From: Monosiga brevicollis MX1
Lineage: Eukaryota; Opisthokonta; Choanoflagellata; Craspedida; Salpingoecidae
DNA length: 64,000 nucleotides
Reading direction: 5' to 3'
NCBI RefSeq assembly: GCF_000002865.3
Contig: NW_001865062.1
Location: 177,542-241,541 of the forward strand
In this document: one piece after another, positions 11,401 to 25,977 of the stretch
Position numbering within the stretch: position 1 is the stretch's first letter
How the letters are laid out: each line of letters opens with the position of its first letter
Translations under genes and position numbers: made by a program
The notes under the pieces: model-generated
What the model saw: the letters and a program-made list of their open reading frames with translations, nothing else
Told to the model about the DNA's origin: nothing
The model's database searches: none

Positions 11401-13256
11401 GACGTGGAGGTTGTCGATGAGGTAGACGAGGTAGACGAAGTCGACGACGTCGATGAGGTGGAAGTGGTCGACGAGGTGGACGACGTGGAAGTGGTCGACG
11501 AGGTGGACGACGTGGAAGTGGTCGACGAGGTGGACGACGTGGAAGTGGTCGACGAGGTGGACGACGTGGACGATGTGGACGACGTGGACGACGTCGACGA
11601 CGTGGACGAAGTCGACGAGGTGGACGAGGTGGAGGTCGTCGACGAGGTGGACGAGGTGGAGGTCGTCGACGAGGTGGACGAGGTGGACGAGGTGGTAGAA
11701 GTTGACGAAGTAGAGGAGGTGGAGGAGGTGGAGAAGGAGCAAACTTCCTCAATGGGTTGCTCGCAAACAAATGCACGATCATTGCTGCACACAGCATCAT
11801 TCCAGCTGCCTTCAAAGCTGGGGTTGGGATGGCCCATTTGCAAGCACTGCTCGGTGGCTCCATTGTTGGGCTCGTTGGCATTCCAAGGCGTGTATGTTAC
11901 AAGAGTACCGTCATTCCAGTAAAAAGGACCGCCAGTGGTGTTACGCTCGCCACCCAGCCAGGTCAGAACACCAGGCATCAAGTTGTATACAAACATATTC
12001 TCGGTTTCATCAGCGATGCGGACAAGCCGGGTGTTCGGAGAGATCGTCTGGCAGTAGGCATCGGCTTGAGCATGCGAAGCGATCAAGCTACCAAAGCTCT
12101 CGATCGATGAGTAGTACACCGAGTTGTTGAGCCAGTTATAACCCGGGCAGATATCCTCCGTGGTGCTGGGAGGGATCGTGGTGGTGGCTGGGATGGTGGT
12201 AGTCGATGGACCGGTTGTGGTGGTTGTGGTCGATGGGCAGACTTCCTCAATGCTGCGTTCGCAGACATACTCGCGGGCGAAGCTGCAACGAGCATCATTC
12301 CAGCTGCCAGGGAAACTTGGCTTAGGATGGCCCATTTGCAAGCAGTCTTGGAGTGCACCGTTATTGGGCTCGTTGGCGTTCCAGGCGGTGAAAGAAAGGG
12401 TGGTACCATCCGTCCAGTAGAAAGTGCCACCAGTCACGTTTCGGCTCGCACCAAGCCAAAGCCTGGTATCTGGAAGGAGAGAATAGACATAGTTGTTCTC
12501 AGCCATGTTTGTGACCTGAGCAAGATGGGTGGTTGGAGAAATGGTCTGGCAGGCAGCCGAGGCGGAGGCCCAATTGAGGGGGCCAGTCGTAAAGTCGGCA
12601 ACCGATGTGTAGTAGATGCTGCCGTTGTAGATATTGAGCTCCTCGCAAGGATTGGGAGTCGTTGTGGGGACTGTGGTGGTAGGGGCGTTGGTACTGCTGC
12701 TTCCGCCACATGAATCGTCGAGTTTTTGCTCACAGACAAAAAAACGGAGGTTAGAGCAAGGAGCATCATTCCAGGCAGCAGGTGTTGTCGAAGCTGGGTG
12801 ACCAATCTGTACACAGTTTTCGTTGCTACCAGCTGAGTTGGGCTCACCCTTCTTCCACAAGCAATTTACGCCAGGTGTGCAGCCGGCGTAATCGCCCAGC
12901 AGACCGGTGATGGAAACGCCATCGATGCTCTGAAAGGTGTTTGTCGACAGATTGCGCACATGACCAATCCAGCGCATGCTCTCCTGAACAGGCTCTAGGT
13001 TCCACAGGAAGTCATTCTCGGCCTTGCTGTCCACAATAGCCAAATCCGCACCGCTGCCGATTCCCTGGCAGAGCGTGCGTGCCTGTGCGTACGTGTATGT
13101 GCTGGTCGCGCTGAAAAAGGTCCGGGAGTAGTAATATTCGCTGTCACCAAACTTGACGCCACCGTTACACTGAGCGGAGACTGGGGTACCAAGCTGCAAT
13201 GTCAGGAGGGCGATGGCCGCCACGACAGCAAAGCTAGAGGGCCCGGTGCGCAGCAT
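8416..13256 (-). CDS. Secreted multi-domain protein: three C-type lectin domains, Ser/Thr mucin stalk, four jelly-roll-like repeats
   Basis: Two exons (13256-9613 and 9517-8416; 95-bp GT-AG intron, phase 2) encode 1,581 aa. Residues 1-28 are a signal peptide ending VSA. Three C-type lectin-like domains follow (about 31-180, 205-345, 370-505). Each has an EPN motif (GEPN, NEPN, NEPN) and a WND triplet, the Ca2+ site of mannose-type C-type lectins, plus paired Cys. Residues of about 507-829 are an almost pure STSSTSS/TTS mucin-like stalk. Four related modules of about 150 residues come next. Each starts with a Cys and a SFED/SFEY/DFEA-like motif, carries GIWQD or a similar motif in the middle and ends with a Cys, suggesting galactose-binding-like jelly rolls (inferred). 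No C-terminal membrane anchor is seen, so the protein is probably secreted to the collar, theca or matrix. N-glycosylation sequons are frequent. The role, adhesion or bacterial-glycan capture, is inferred. Confidence 0.9.
10770..11736 (-). repeat. Coding minisatellite for the STSS stalk
   Basis: About 965 bp of nine-base-like TCN-ACN-TCN units lie within the lectin exon. Units vary at synonymous positions, except for a stretch at about 11460-11570 where a 27-bp unit is repeated nearly perfectly four times, pointing to recent expansion. The opposite strand and other frames stay open (Val-Asp-Glu and His-Leu-Val repeats); these are artefacts of the repeat. Confidence 0.9.
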
Positions 13257-16861
<3,605 letters not shown>

Positions 16862-17553
16862 GCTGAAACGCGTTCGAAGTCAATAGGCGGCTCCTCCCCT
16901 CGCGCGACCCGTCACCTGGTCTTGTTTTGTTTTTCTACTTCTTTTTTGAAGCTTGTCTTCTTGTGCTTTTGTCGGTGACAGTGAGGCTGGCTCGGTTGGC
17001 ATCGTCCTGTTTGGGGAGAATTCGGGTGAGCGTAGAGCTTCCGAGTGCCCATGCATGTTGTTTGTTGTGGCCTGATATTTGAGCATGTGTGACCGTGTTG
17101 ATAAACCAAAAGTGTATTTGAATGCGAGTGTGTGCGTGCGCGCGCGCGTGCGTGCATGGTTCTGTCGATCGTGCAGGACTTGGAATGGTTTGCCTGGCTT
17201 CTTGCGCCTCCTAGGGCCGCAATGTCTTGACCAGAAATGGCAATCGCAGTTTGCACAGTACATGCCCGTTGACCATGACCGCTCGACCAAGAACATGTCT
17301 TTCATGCTATTGAATTTGAAGAGCAGACCACTGTCCAGAGGAGTCCCAGCGCAACTGAAACTCAAAGCCGAGGAGAGACAGGATGACCCATGCTTGAAAC
17401 AGACCCATGCTTGGAACAGAGGGGGGGGGGGCGGGGGTGTCAAAGTGACAGGAAAAAAAAACGCCAAACGAGCACACCGTGCCGACAGAATGACAACGGA
17501 AGAGGTCAAGGAAGCACCAAGATACACATCACATCGAGCACAGGTAGAGTCGC
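16862..17553. other. Convergent intergenic region with alternating purine-pyrimidine tract
   Basis: About 690 bp lie between two convergent genes. At about 17130-17155 there is a GTGTGTGCGTGCGCGCGCG alternating run able to form Z-DNA, and a G run at 17421-17434. A long minus-strand ORF (to 16880) is low-complexity and overlaps these repeats; no gene is supported. Confidence 0.5.
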
Positions 17554-17868
17554 CTAGTTGAAGAGAGAAGGGTACTTGCGCTGTGGCACGCCACGACGCT
17601 CTGCTTGCACGTTCTGCAGGTGGAGGCAAGTGAGGCACGGGCACAATGGGTGAGAGCGGTGGCAACTTGATCATGCCGATGCAACGAGAGCGGAAGAGTC
17701 GGTGCTTACAAACTCGCGGACAGCGGCCTCATACATGACCACGGGGACAACGACGCCAAAGATGACAAGCTGACGCAGGGTCTTGGGGGTCACACGGAAA
17801 TGCTGGACCGTCGTCTCACGCATGGTTGCCCAGCGCTCAATAGCGGGATCTTGACGCAGACCGCCCAT
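17554..17868 (-). CDS. NDUFB4: NADH dehydrogenase 1 beta subunit 4 (NDUFB4/B15)-like, short form
   Basis: This is an accessory subunit of mitochondrial complex I in the inner membrane. Two exons (17868-17710 and 17613-17554, phase 0) encode 72 aa. The block GLRQDPAIERWATMRET with FRVTPKT resembles the human GLIENPALLRWAYART...FRPTPKN region and is followed by one membrane helix (LVIFGVVVPVVMYEA). The N-terminal half of the animal protein is absent. The start at 17868 has a good context (GCCAACATGG); an upstream in-frame ATG also exists, and an additional upstream exon cannot be excluded. The C-terminus ends RKYPSLFN. The family call rests on one block and the single helix, so it is probable rather than certain. 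Confidence 0.7.
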
Positions 17869-19006
17869 GTTGGCTCGTTTTGCGTGTTGAAGCAAGGTTC
17901 AGATCCGATATTTGCCGCCTGTTAACAGAGTGCACCAAAGTGACGGACAATGAGTTGGACACGAGACGCATATCCGTTGACCGCCAACGCGATGACACAG
18001 AGACACTGCCAAAAAAAAAAAACAAGCGAGCCACCGGGCTACAGCTCAAAAAGTGTCCGTGTATGCCTTCAGAGGCCCGGTCTTGGCCATCCTCCCTGTC
18101 TATCACACCCTTTTCCTTCCCCTTTATCGTGCCACCCAGCTCAAAGAGTCTGTTCCCTTTGATATCCATGTCCGAGCCGGCGCGCTGCCATATCGGTGTT
18201 TGCGCGCCGTGCTGCTGCTTTTACCTCTTTGAGTGCAGCTTGTTCACAACAAATGTTGTCAATGTTGGCTCTTCAGCCATCTGCTTCCAGGCCAAAAATT
18301 AGAAACGTCTGACAAATAGTATTGTCAGACGTTTCTTTCGACACGAAAATCATCTGATAACCTTGTTGCGCAATCTCTCGCTCTCGCTGTCTCTCTCTCG
18401 ACACACACACACACATGAGATGCGACACTTGCCTTGAGACATCATATTCACAAAGTGCACCCTTGATACACTTTTATATCCTGTAAGTGTAATTTTTGAT
18501 ACACTTTATGTGGCGGTGTCGCCTTTGCTGACAAGCAGCGTGGATAAGGGTCGGTTGCTCTCTCTTATCTTCTCTCTTGCCTCTTATAACTTCCTCACCT
18601 TGGCCCTCGCTCTCTCCAATTTTCTTGTTGAGATACACACTCTCTCAATGCACTTGAAAATCAACGTATAACTGTCTCAGATTCACTCACAATTCACCTT
18701 CTCCTCTGGAAATAACTCTTCTCCTCCCACCATCTCTCACTCTCACACCCAAATCCCTCTCTGTCTCTTCAAACGAGCAGTGTTGCCAGTGACTGCCGTT
18801 TGCCGTTTTTCCGGTGGTGCTGGTGCTGGTGCGTGAAGGAGCCTGCCGCACTCAACATCAGTCTCGTGGTCCGTCTCGACGTCTTCGGCTTTGAGATTTG
18901 AGGTAAGGTAGAAGAAGACTCGGTGCTGGGACTCGACCTCCAAATGCCTGCCTGGTATTGGATCAAATCAAGAACAACAACTTCCATCGGATCGCTTCAA
19001 CTGCCT

Positions 19007-19047
<41 letters not shown>

Positions 19048-19366
19048 GCTCACCTCTCCGTCTCTGCTTCGCGGGTGGTAATAGGCACTGCCCGAGCTCT
19101 TGGTGTGTGTGTGTGCTCGTGTGGCTGATGCTGATACCCTATCGCCGTGGTCATTCATTCGAGCCGTATTGCAGGGTTGGGAGACCATCACCCCACGGAG
19201 CTTTGCTCGTGTGCCTCTAAAACGGACATTTGTCAACGGTGGTTCAGCGTGCCTTGACCAATCACCGTACGTGAGGTCGCGCGCGTGTCACCTTTCCACC
19301 ACCCGGCGTCCTTTCCCCAAAAACTCCTTTTTCTCGAGTCTCAACCAAGCGCTTGCCTTGCTTCAG
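17869..19366. other. Divergent intergenic region
   Basis: About 1.5 kb lie between the NDUFB4-like start and the Mpo1-like gene start. It contains a perfect hairpin at 18301-18336, CT-rich segments at 18375-18420 and 18555-18770, and a 34-base T run at 19012-19045. Two GATACACTTT words occur near 18466 and 18499. No coding gene is supported. Confidence 0.5.
18301..18336. repeat. Perfect inverted repeat, 15-bp arms, 6-nt loop
   Basis: AGAAACGTCTGACAA (18301-18315) pairs perfectly with 18322-18336 around the loop ATAGTA. It lies in intergenic DNA away from any coding exon. It could be a hairpin RNA element, a transcription-end structure, or the core of a small palindromic transposon remnant. 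Confidence 0.85.
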
Positions 19367-21347
19367 ATGGCCAGCCCCTTGCTGCTCAATGCCACCAACG
19401 CCACCCTTGCGGCCCTGACGCCCGACACCGTGGCGCTAGGCACCATGCCCGCGCCAGACATGTACCGAGCCCTGGCCACCAAGTTTAGCCTCTATCACCA
19501 GGACCCGGCCAATATTTTCGCGCACCTCATCACCACGCCCCTGGGCTTTGTGGCCGTTGCTTGTATCATCAACAGAGCCACTCGTGGCGCCTACCTCACG
19601 GCCATGGCCTCGCTGGCCTACCTTCTTGCCCTCGTCCCCATCCTGAACCCACTCGTGCTGGCTGGCACTGCTGCTCTGGTGCTTGCCATCAACGTTGCTG
19701 CCGTTCGCCTCCGCCTGACCGTCATCATGTCCCTGGTCCTTCTCATTGCCACCTACTTTCTCCAAGATCTGGCCCATTACCTTACCGGCGAGGCCACCTT
19801 TCAGAGCACCTACAGCGCCGGTGGGCACATTGATCTCGCCAACATCCAGCTCTGGTCCGCCATGTTCTACGAACACTGCTACTTTCTCCTCCCACTCTGC
19901 GTTGAAGTGTCCCTCCCCACCCCCGTCAAGGCGCTCGTCGCCTCCGCCCCCGCCTGGCTCATCCTCGCCAACCAGCACATGTACCTTGTCCTTGCCCTCC
20001 TCCTCTGGGTGGTCGGAAGACCGTCAGAATCTGGCCGTCATCCGCAAGTGGGCCACCGACCAAAACCCCAGCACGAAGCAAACCTCCCACTGGTGGTTTT
20101 CCACCCTCCCAGCCCAGCCAAAGTCTGCTTTTGACAGCGTCGCCACCGCCGACTCCCTCATGAACCTCTTTCATACCAAGTTTCACCCCGATCGCTGGGC
20201 CGTGGAGGTTGTGGAGGGCATGAACGAAATCTACATCAGCGCCCCCAACGCCAAGGGCACCTCCGACCAGGTCTTTTACACTGAACACGTCGATGGCCCC
20301 TTTGGCCTCTTCCCCTTTGCCTCCGTCTTCCGCTGCATCGTTGGCATGGACGCCAACCGTGCCTATGCCACCCATTTTCCCATGGCCGGTCTCTCCACCG
20401 CCGTTGCCACGGGTGATGCCCTGGCCTTTGACTTTAATCGCGAGCCCCACTACATTACGCGCACCCCCGAACTGCAAAAGGCCGACCTCCCACCCGACCT
20501 TGGTGGGGACGGACGACGCGTTGTCCTCAAGATTCACTACTGCGTATATCCACGCCAGCTCCTGCCCCTGGGCAAGCTCCTTCACCTCGCAAACGTCTTG
20601 TACAACATGTGCTTTCGCGCCCTCTTTCTTGCCACCATCAAACCCCCGGAGACCCCCCTCGAGATTCTCTCAGGCCAAGTGGTGGTGCAGATGACTCGCC
20701 TCGTCAACGCCTTTCAACGCTTTGTTGGCTTCCCCAACGCCCTCTACCTGGGTGTCCTGGCCTACCTGGCTAGCCCCTACGGCCTCAACTGCTACACCCT
20801 CTTCCTAGCCGGCACGGCCTGGATTCATTATTTGCGTTACATTGCCACCTTTTACTGGCGCCGCAACATCAATTTTGAGGCCTTTAAGCGCGACGTTCTC
20901 CTCTTCAAATCCGTCTCCCTCGCCCAGCTTGGCTTTTTGTACCTCGCCCGACTTGACCTGGCCCACCCCGACTGGCTTTCGCTCTCACTCATCGCCACGG
21001 GCTATACGCTGTCCATCCTTGCAACCAAGGCCCTCGGGATTGACCGCACCTACTTTGGCGTCGAGCTCGGCTTTTGTGAGCCCAAATGGATCACCGCCTT
21101 CCCTTATGGCACCATTCCCCACCCCATGATCGTGAGCCAGATGTTGGCCCTGGCCGGCTTTCTCAAACTCGCTGCCCTTCGCCAGGACTATGCCTGGCTC
21201 ATTGCCGGTCACATTGGTCTCTACTTTTGTCACATGGTGCAAGAGCACTTTGACTTTCACCGTGCCGGCAAGTTTAGCCTGGCTGCCCTCTTCTCCCTGG
21301 GCGGTGAGACCGAGCAGGTCCTTCGCCAGCGCAAGAAGACGCAATAA
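19367..21347 (+). CDS. Mpo1-like (DUF962) domain fused to a 2OG-Fe(II)-oxygenase-like region and a multi-helix C-terminal domain; frame break at about 20,015
   Basis: The N-terminal part (from ATG 19367) resembles yeast Mpo1/YGL010w, an ER dioxygenase in phytosphingosine alpha-oxidation. It has YHQDPANIFAHLITTP, several helices, then FLQDLAHYLTGE. The second part, one frame over, contains EHVDGPFGLFPF, THFPMAG, FDFNREPHYI and RRVVLKIHYC. This HxD...H...R pattern suggests a double-stranded beta-helix oxygenase (inferred). The last ~250 residues have several helices and GIDRTYFGVELG with FPYGTIPHPMI, reminiscent of phospholipid-methyltransferase-like membrane proteins (tentative). The reading frame changes once at about 20,005-20,030 (excess of one base); no splice signals explain it, so a sequencing insertion is likely. 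Codon use is strongly C-ending and intronless, unlike the neighbours. The likely role is lipid or sphingoid modification in the ER. Confidence 0.72.
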
Positions 21348-22173
21348 ACTTCTGCCCTTGCTAGGCTTCTCTAGCTGCCAGTGTGTTTGTGCAGCAATGC
21401 TGCACTTGCTTTGTTCGCATCAACGGATTTACATGTACCTTGTTCCTACGCGTTGCCCGCCAATTGATGCGTCAAGAGTTTGTCTTTTGACCTCAAGATT
21501 CACATGTGCATAGTCACACCTGGCTGCCAACTTTTGGCGAATTTCCACTGATTATTTTCTAATTTTTTCTCATTAAATTTTGTTTTTCATGTATTTATCT
21601 GTGTCAGGCTCCCGGGCGTGAGCACGGACTTGACATCAACAACATGTTAGCAAACGACCTGATGCCAGAGAACAAAATAGTGTGCCGTCTGACTCTCGAA
21701 TTGTTGGGGGCTACCAGACGCCTCCTATCAGGCTTCGTGTGACACGACGATAATTCTCAGCTTGACTTTTGATGTTAAACTGGATCGCGGAGTTCTTTCC
21801 TGCTCGACGACTATGGGGTCCGAAGCCAAATTATCGTTCGATTGCCAATGTTTGTCTGCTTGCTCCGCTCGTCTACTGACTCAACCTCAACACTGTCAAA
21901 AATGATTCAAGAGACCTTGAGCGCTCGAAAAGTCGAGACAAAACTCCAACTTCCTCCACAAAAAAAATACCATCAAGCCGATGATAAGGTTCCAGGAACT
22001 CGGTTCGCACGGTTCGCCAAGGTGCGGGGGGTGCGGCGTCAAGGCAAGAAAGCGGTTAGCTGTTGTAGAGAGAAAATGCACATGCTTGAAGAAGTGGGCC
22101 AAAGAATGTTTGTTCAGCTGTTTGCAATTGTGTCAGATTTGTGCGACGGTCCGAAGTCGTCCTTGGCTGACCA
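21348..22173. other. Convergent intergenic region, nothing recognised
   Basis: This is the 3' flank of two convergent genes. An AT-rich patch at about 21535-21600 may hold polyadenylation signals. ORFs such as 21842-22294 are antisense to OGFOD2 exon 5 or lack any domain. Confidence 0.5.
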
Positions 22174-23833
22174 TTATGAAGCACGCGTGTCCGGGGAGGC
22201 GTCAAGGCGAGATGGCGGTTGGTGGCACATGAGACAGCCATGGCGCGCGACATATTCAGTGCTGCGAAACCAGAGGATGACGTTGGTCCGTTGACCAGCC
22301 GAGATAGGCTCGGCGCGATGCCAGACTTCGCCAAGGTGTAACACGGCCCAACCAAGGCGGTGGGGCCAAGACACAAAGTCAGCCGTCGAGGGCTCATGCC
22401 TGGGTGCGGCGGCAGCCGCAGCAGGTGCGATTGCAGGAATGGACGGTGAGACAGGCGTAAGAAAGGGGGATGGTGGTGGCCTCTGCGTTGCCCAACTCAC
22501 TTTGATGAGCCCCAAAACTGCAGCTCGGAGCCCTCAAAGGCGCCTTGTATGTTGATATTCATGGTCACCAGGCTGCGATATTGGCGATATTGGAAACGAG
22601 TTGATCCTGCAGTGAGTTCTACTCTTTAAGCCGCTCACGATGAGCCGCCCAGTCAAATGGCTTGTTGCAGCTCGGCTGACTGGCCGGCCGGTGCAAACCT
22701 GTTGTCGTAGTGCAGCGTCAGCTTGCGGTCAAGATCGCTGCGGTACCGCACTGTAAAACATCTGGAGTACGCGGTATCCAATGTGAGCGTAGAGTAGGCA
22801 CGCAGGTCCACCACGCGAGCTGATCCAACTGCAAAAGACAGAAGCAAGATGGAAATGGCCAAACGCAGCTACAGGCTTTGGGGGTTGTGTTTAGAGGATT
22901 GAGGATCGAGGGAGTCGCAATGGTGTGCAGCGTACCGATGATGATCCAGATGACTAAACTCTTCACCCAAGAGAACTCGGACCAGCGGGCGGGCGATGGT
23001 GCGCATCAGCACATCGGAGAAGCCAGCGGTGAACCCCAGGTCGGCGAGCGGGGCGCCTGACACGCATGGGCCGCATGGGCGTGAGGACGAGAGCCTCGAG
23101 GGCAGTAAGCCTGCCGGCATGCGTCCGACCTACCGTGCTGGGACATGGAATTGACGCTCTCGCGTATGGCCTGATCACATTGGTGATGATAATGATTCAG
23201 CTCCGCCAGCAGCCGGGCGCAGAAGGCGGGTCGCAGACAGGGAAAGCCGTAAATTCCCGGGCCGAGCTCCACCAGACGGGCTTTGCCAACGAGATCGTCC
23301 CGAGTGGCGCCCTTGTCACACAATTCAATCAGACGGAGTAATTCAGGGGCCACATCTTGGCGGCGTAGCGTCATGACACCCGGGTCCTTGGGCTGGTAGC
23401 AGCGCTGAATAATGGCATGGCGGGTGGCCAGGATGTCGGGCTCGCGGCGGCGACGGTCGGCCTGTTCGCGCAGCTCACGCAGCAGTGCCTGGGTGGTTTC
23501 CCCGTCAATCTTCCGCAAGAAGCGGGCTTGCTGTCGCACAAACTCATCGGGCCCCGTGTAGTCAAAGTGCCGGTCAATGTCAACGCCGTTGACCGTTGCC
23601 ACGAAATAGTTTTGCGTCAAATAGCAGTCGCAGTCGCGCGGCAGCTGCCCTCGCGATGCCCCATCAACACCCAGCACATCAACTTGCTTTGGCCCCGCCC
23701 GCGCCTGAGCTCGCGCCAGACTAATCCGCCACATTAGCCCCAGCCCAAGCAAACCCACAATCACGGTCGCAATGACCACTGCCACTGGCGGCGTCGTTGG
23801 CGCCAGCGCCAGAATCGACTCCGACAGCAACAT
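22174..23833 (-). CDS. OGFOD2: OGFOD2-like 2-oxoglutarate/Fe(II) oxygenase, with a one-base frameshift in exon 4
   Basis: Five exons can be traced: 23833-23134, 23056-22936, 22761-22699, 22573-22501 and 22399-22174. Unlike the human protein, the N-terminus carries a membrane helix (VAVVIATVIVGLLGLGLMW). Then come CDCYLTQNYFVATVNGVDI, similar to the OGFOD2 CACFCTDN start, the VNSMSQHG block, and the catalytic LTLHYDN (HxD). The distal His lies in AVLHLGEVWHRAEP with the 2OG-binding Arg in GQRTNVILWFRS, followed by GCLMCHQ. All splice phases agree except that exon 4 has one extra base inside CCATGG at about 22559-22562. Removing it restores the conserved strand LVTMNINIQGAFEGSELQFW. The error may be sequencing or a genuine lesion. 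The family reaction is prolyl/lysyl-type hydroxylation; the substrate is unknown. Confidence 0.82.
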
Positions 23834-24540
23834 GATACTGGCGCGCCAACACCTAAGAACTAAAATACTTTATCGATGAGTAACCAATACTGTTATAAGG
23901 TTAATCAGATCGTTTAGAATACTATTTTTCACCATCAAGCTTTGATTGTGAAAAACTAAAATACCTCTTGCCTACAAGCCAGATGATAAATTCAACCTCA
24001 GGACCATGTGCTGAAATACTTATTGAACACCAGATCAAGTTCTAAAGTGTAAGCATTGGCACATATATCTCCAAATCGCCACCAACTTCATTTGGTAAAT
24101 CACCAACGAGGTGACGGGGGTGACGCCACTGACTTGACTGACCGCGGGAGGGAAACGGCAGCGCCGTGGTGGAGGAGACGGGGCTTGGAGTTGCGAGGGG
24201 GGGGTTTTGAAACATGGTGGTGAAGGTGGTGGTGGTGGTGGTTGCCTTTTGGTTTCATGCTTTGCGTCTTGGTGGGAGGGCTGGATGGGGGTGGGGCAAT
24301 AGCAAAGTGGTTTTCGGTTTGACTCTTGTGTTTTCAATCAAATGGCGGTGCCGCTATCATCTTGCGCGCGCCTCGAGCCAGTCATGTCTTGCTTCGCCTC
24401 GTGAAGACTTGGGCACGTTCTCATCGATTTCCATTTTGCTCTCTCCTCTTTGCCATCGTTTCATGGCTGCTTAGGTTTTCTCGACAAGCATTACATCGGC
24501 CGGCTCGAGCTCGACGGTTCTCCTGTCGATTTCCGCCACC
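23834..24540. other. Divergent intergenic region (OGFOD2-like / LSM14)
   Basis: About 700 bp. The first 200 bp are AT-rich and carry the word AAAATAC near 23864 and again near 23957, with TGAAATACTT near 24011; these may be promoter elements. There is a G-rich stretch at 24165-24305 (GGTGGTGGTGG). No GA tract is present, unlike other divergent pairs in the window. Confidence 0.45.
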
Positions 24541-25911
24541 ATGGCCACCGAGTTTATCGGCAAGCGGATCAGCTTGATTTCCAAGCGTCAAATTCGCTAT
24601 GAGGGTATTCTTACCGACATCTTTATGGAGGATGCTACCATGACGCTGTCGCAAGGTGGGTCAGGTGGTCTCTTCCCAGGCTGATTCGATGACTGGCCTG
24701 GGTTGTTTTGTTTGCAATCGGTCTTTGGAACTTGTTCTCCGTGTCATGGCAAGCGTGAGCTGGAGCATGCGAGCGGGCCTCCATTCTTCTTTTTAAAAGT
24801 ACCATGACTGCTGCAAATGGCTTCATTCTTTTTGATCTGATCTCTGGCTGTCTTCGTAGTCCGCTGTCATGGTACTGAAGATCGCCCGACGGACCGCCCG
24901 TCACCCGCGCGAACTGAAGTATGGGATAGCATCCTATTCAAGGGAGATGATATCGACGACCTTGTCGTCCATGAAGATGCCCCGGCCGACCCGGCACCAG
25001 CTGCTGCAGTGACTCAGGCTGCTGCGCCCGCACCGCAAGCATCCGAGGCGGCAGCGCCTGCTCAACCCACTGTGCCTCAGACCGTCTCGGCTCCTAGCCA
25101 GGCTCAGGGCTCGGTAGGCTAATTGCTCCATCTATGCTCTTGTTGCTGACTGGGTTGTAGCTTGTGCCACTGACCAAGCACCCTGTATACCCTGACCTGA
25201 TCGTTATTCCTCCTCATGTAGGCGGCACCCATGCCCGCCAGTTTGCCCCACCCCCCCGCGGTATGTCCAGCCCCTCTTGAATCCTGTTGCGGACTCGCCG
25301 TTTGTGATTGTAGGCCTGGTGTTACGTTGCAGCCTGGGTTGGGTTGACTCACCGGTCATGATGGTCGGTTTGTAGCGCACCGAACAGCCGCCGGCCTTTA
25401 ATCCGACGGGAGTTCGTGGCGGTCGGAATATTCAGGGCGTCGTCGTGTCCTCCCAGGGATATGATGCAGGTTACGGGGCACAGCAACAGCAATATCAGCA
25501 CGCACAGCAGTCCCAGCAAGCAAATCAGCCTCAGCAGCAGCAGCAACACCAGCCCTACCGACAGCCATACCAAGAGCGCGGTCGTGGCCGAGGTGGTCGT
25601 GGTCGCGGCGGGCGTGGTCGCGGCGGTCGCGGCGGTGCTTACAATGCACCCCACGCGCATGTTCCCGAGGTCAGGTTTTGAGTCGTATCGTTTGTCAGAT
25701 CGTGAAACGTTCCATCGCTCATCACAGTGGGCGTGTGATGGCCATGCGCAGCTGACGGAAGAGCACATTCGTGAGGAGTTTGACATTGAGGCCAACAACA
25801 GTCGCTTTGAGCACGACGTGGCTGAGGAACTGGGTGATCTCAGTCTCAACCGTACGTACTGCCCTGACTTGACTTTTCATTCCCTCTCAAAGCATTTGTG
25901 GGGAAGCAAGA

Positions 25912-25977
<66 letters not shown>

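Noticed and set aside
10786-11922. Long plus-strand ORF of Val-Asp-Glu repeats and a minus-strand His-Leu-Val ORF
   Set aside because: Both are alternative readings of the TCN-ACN repeat of the lectin stalk; the minus frame giving STSS continues into well-formed lectin and jelly-roll domains.
21842-22294. 150-aa plus ORF downstream of the Mpo1-like gene
   Set aside because: Its second half is antisense to OGFOD2-like exon 5 and it has no recognisable motif.
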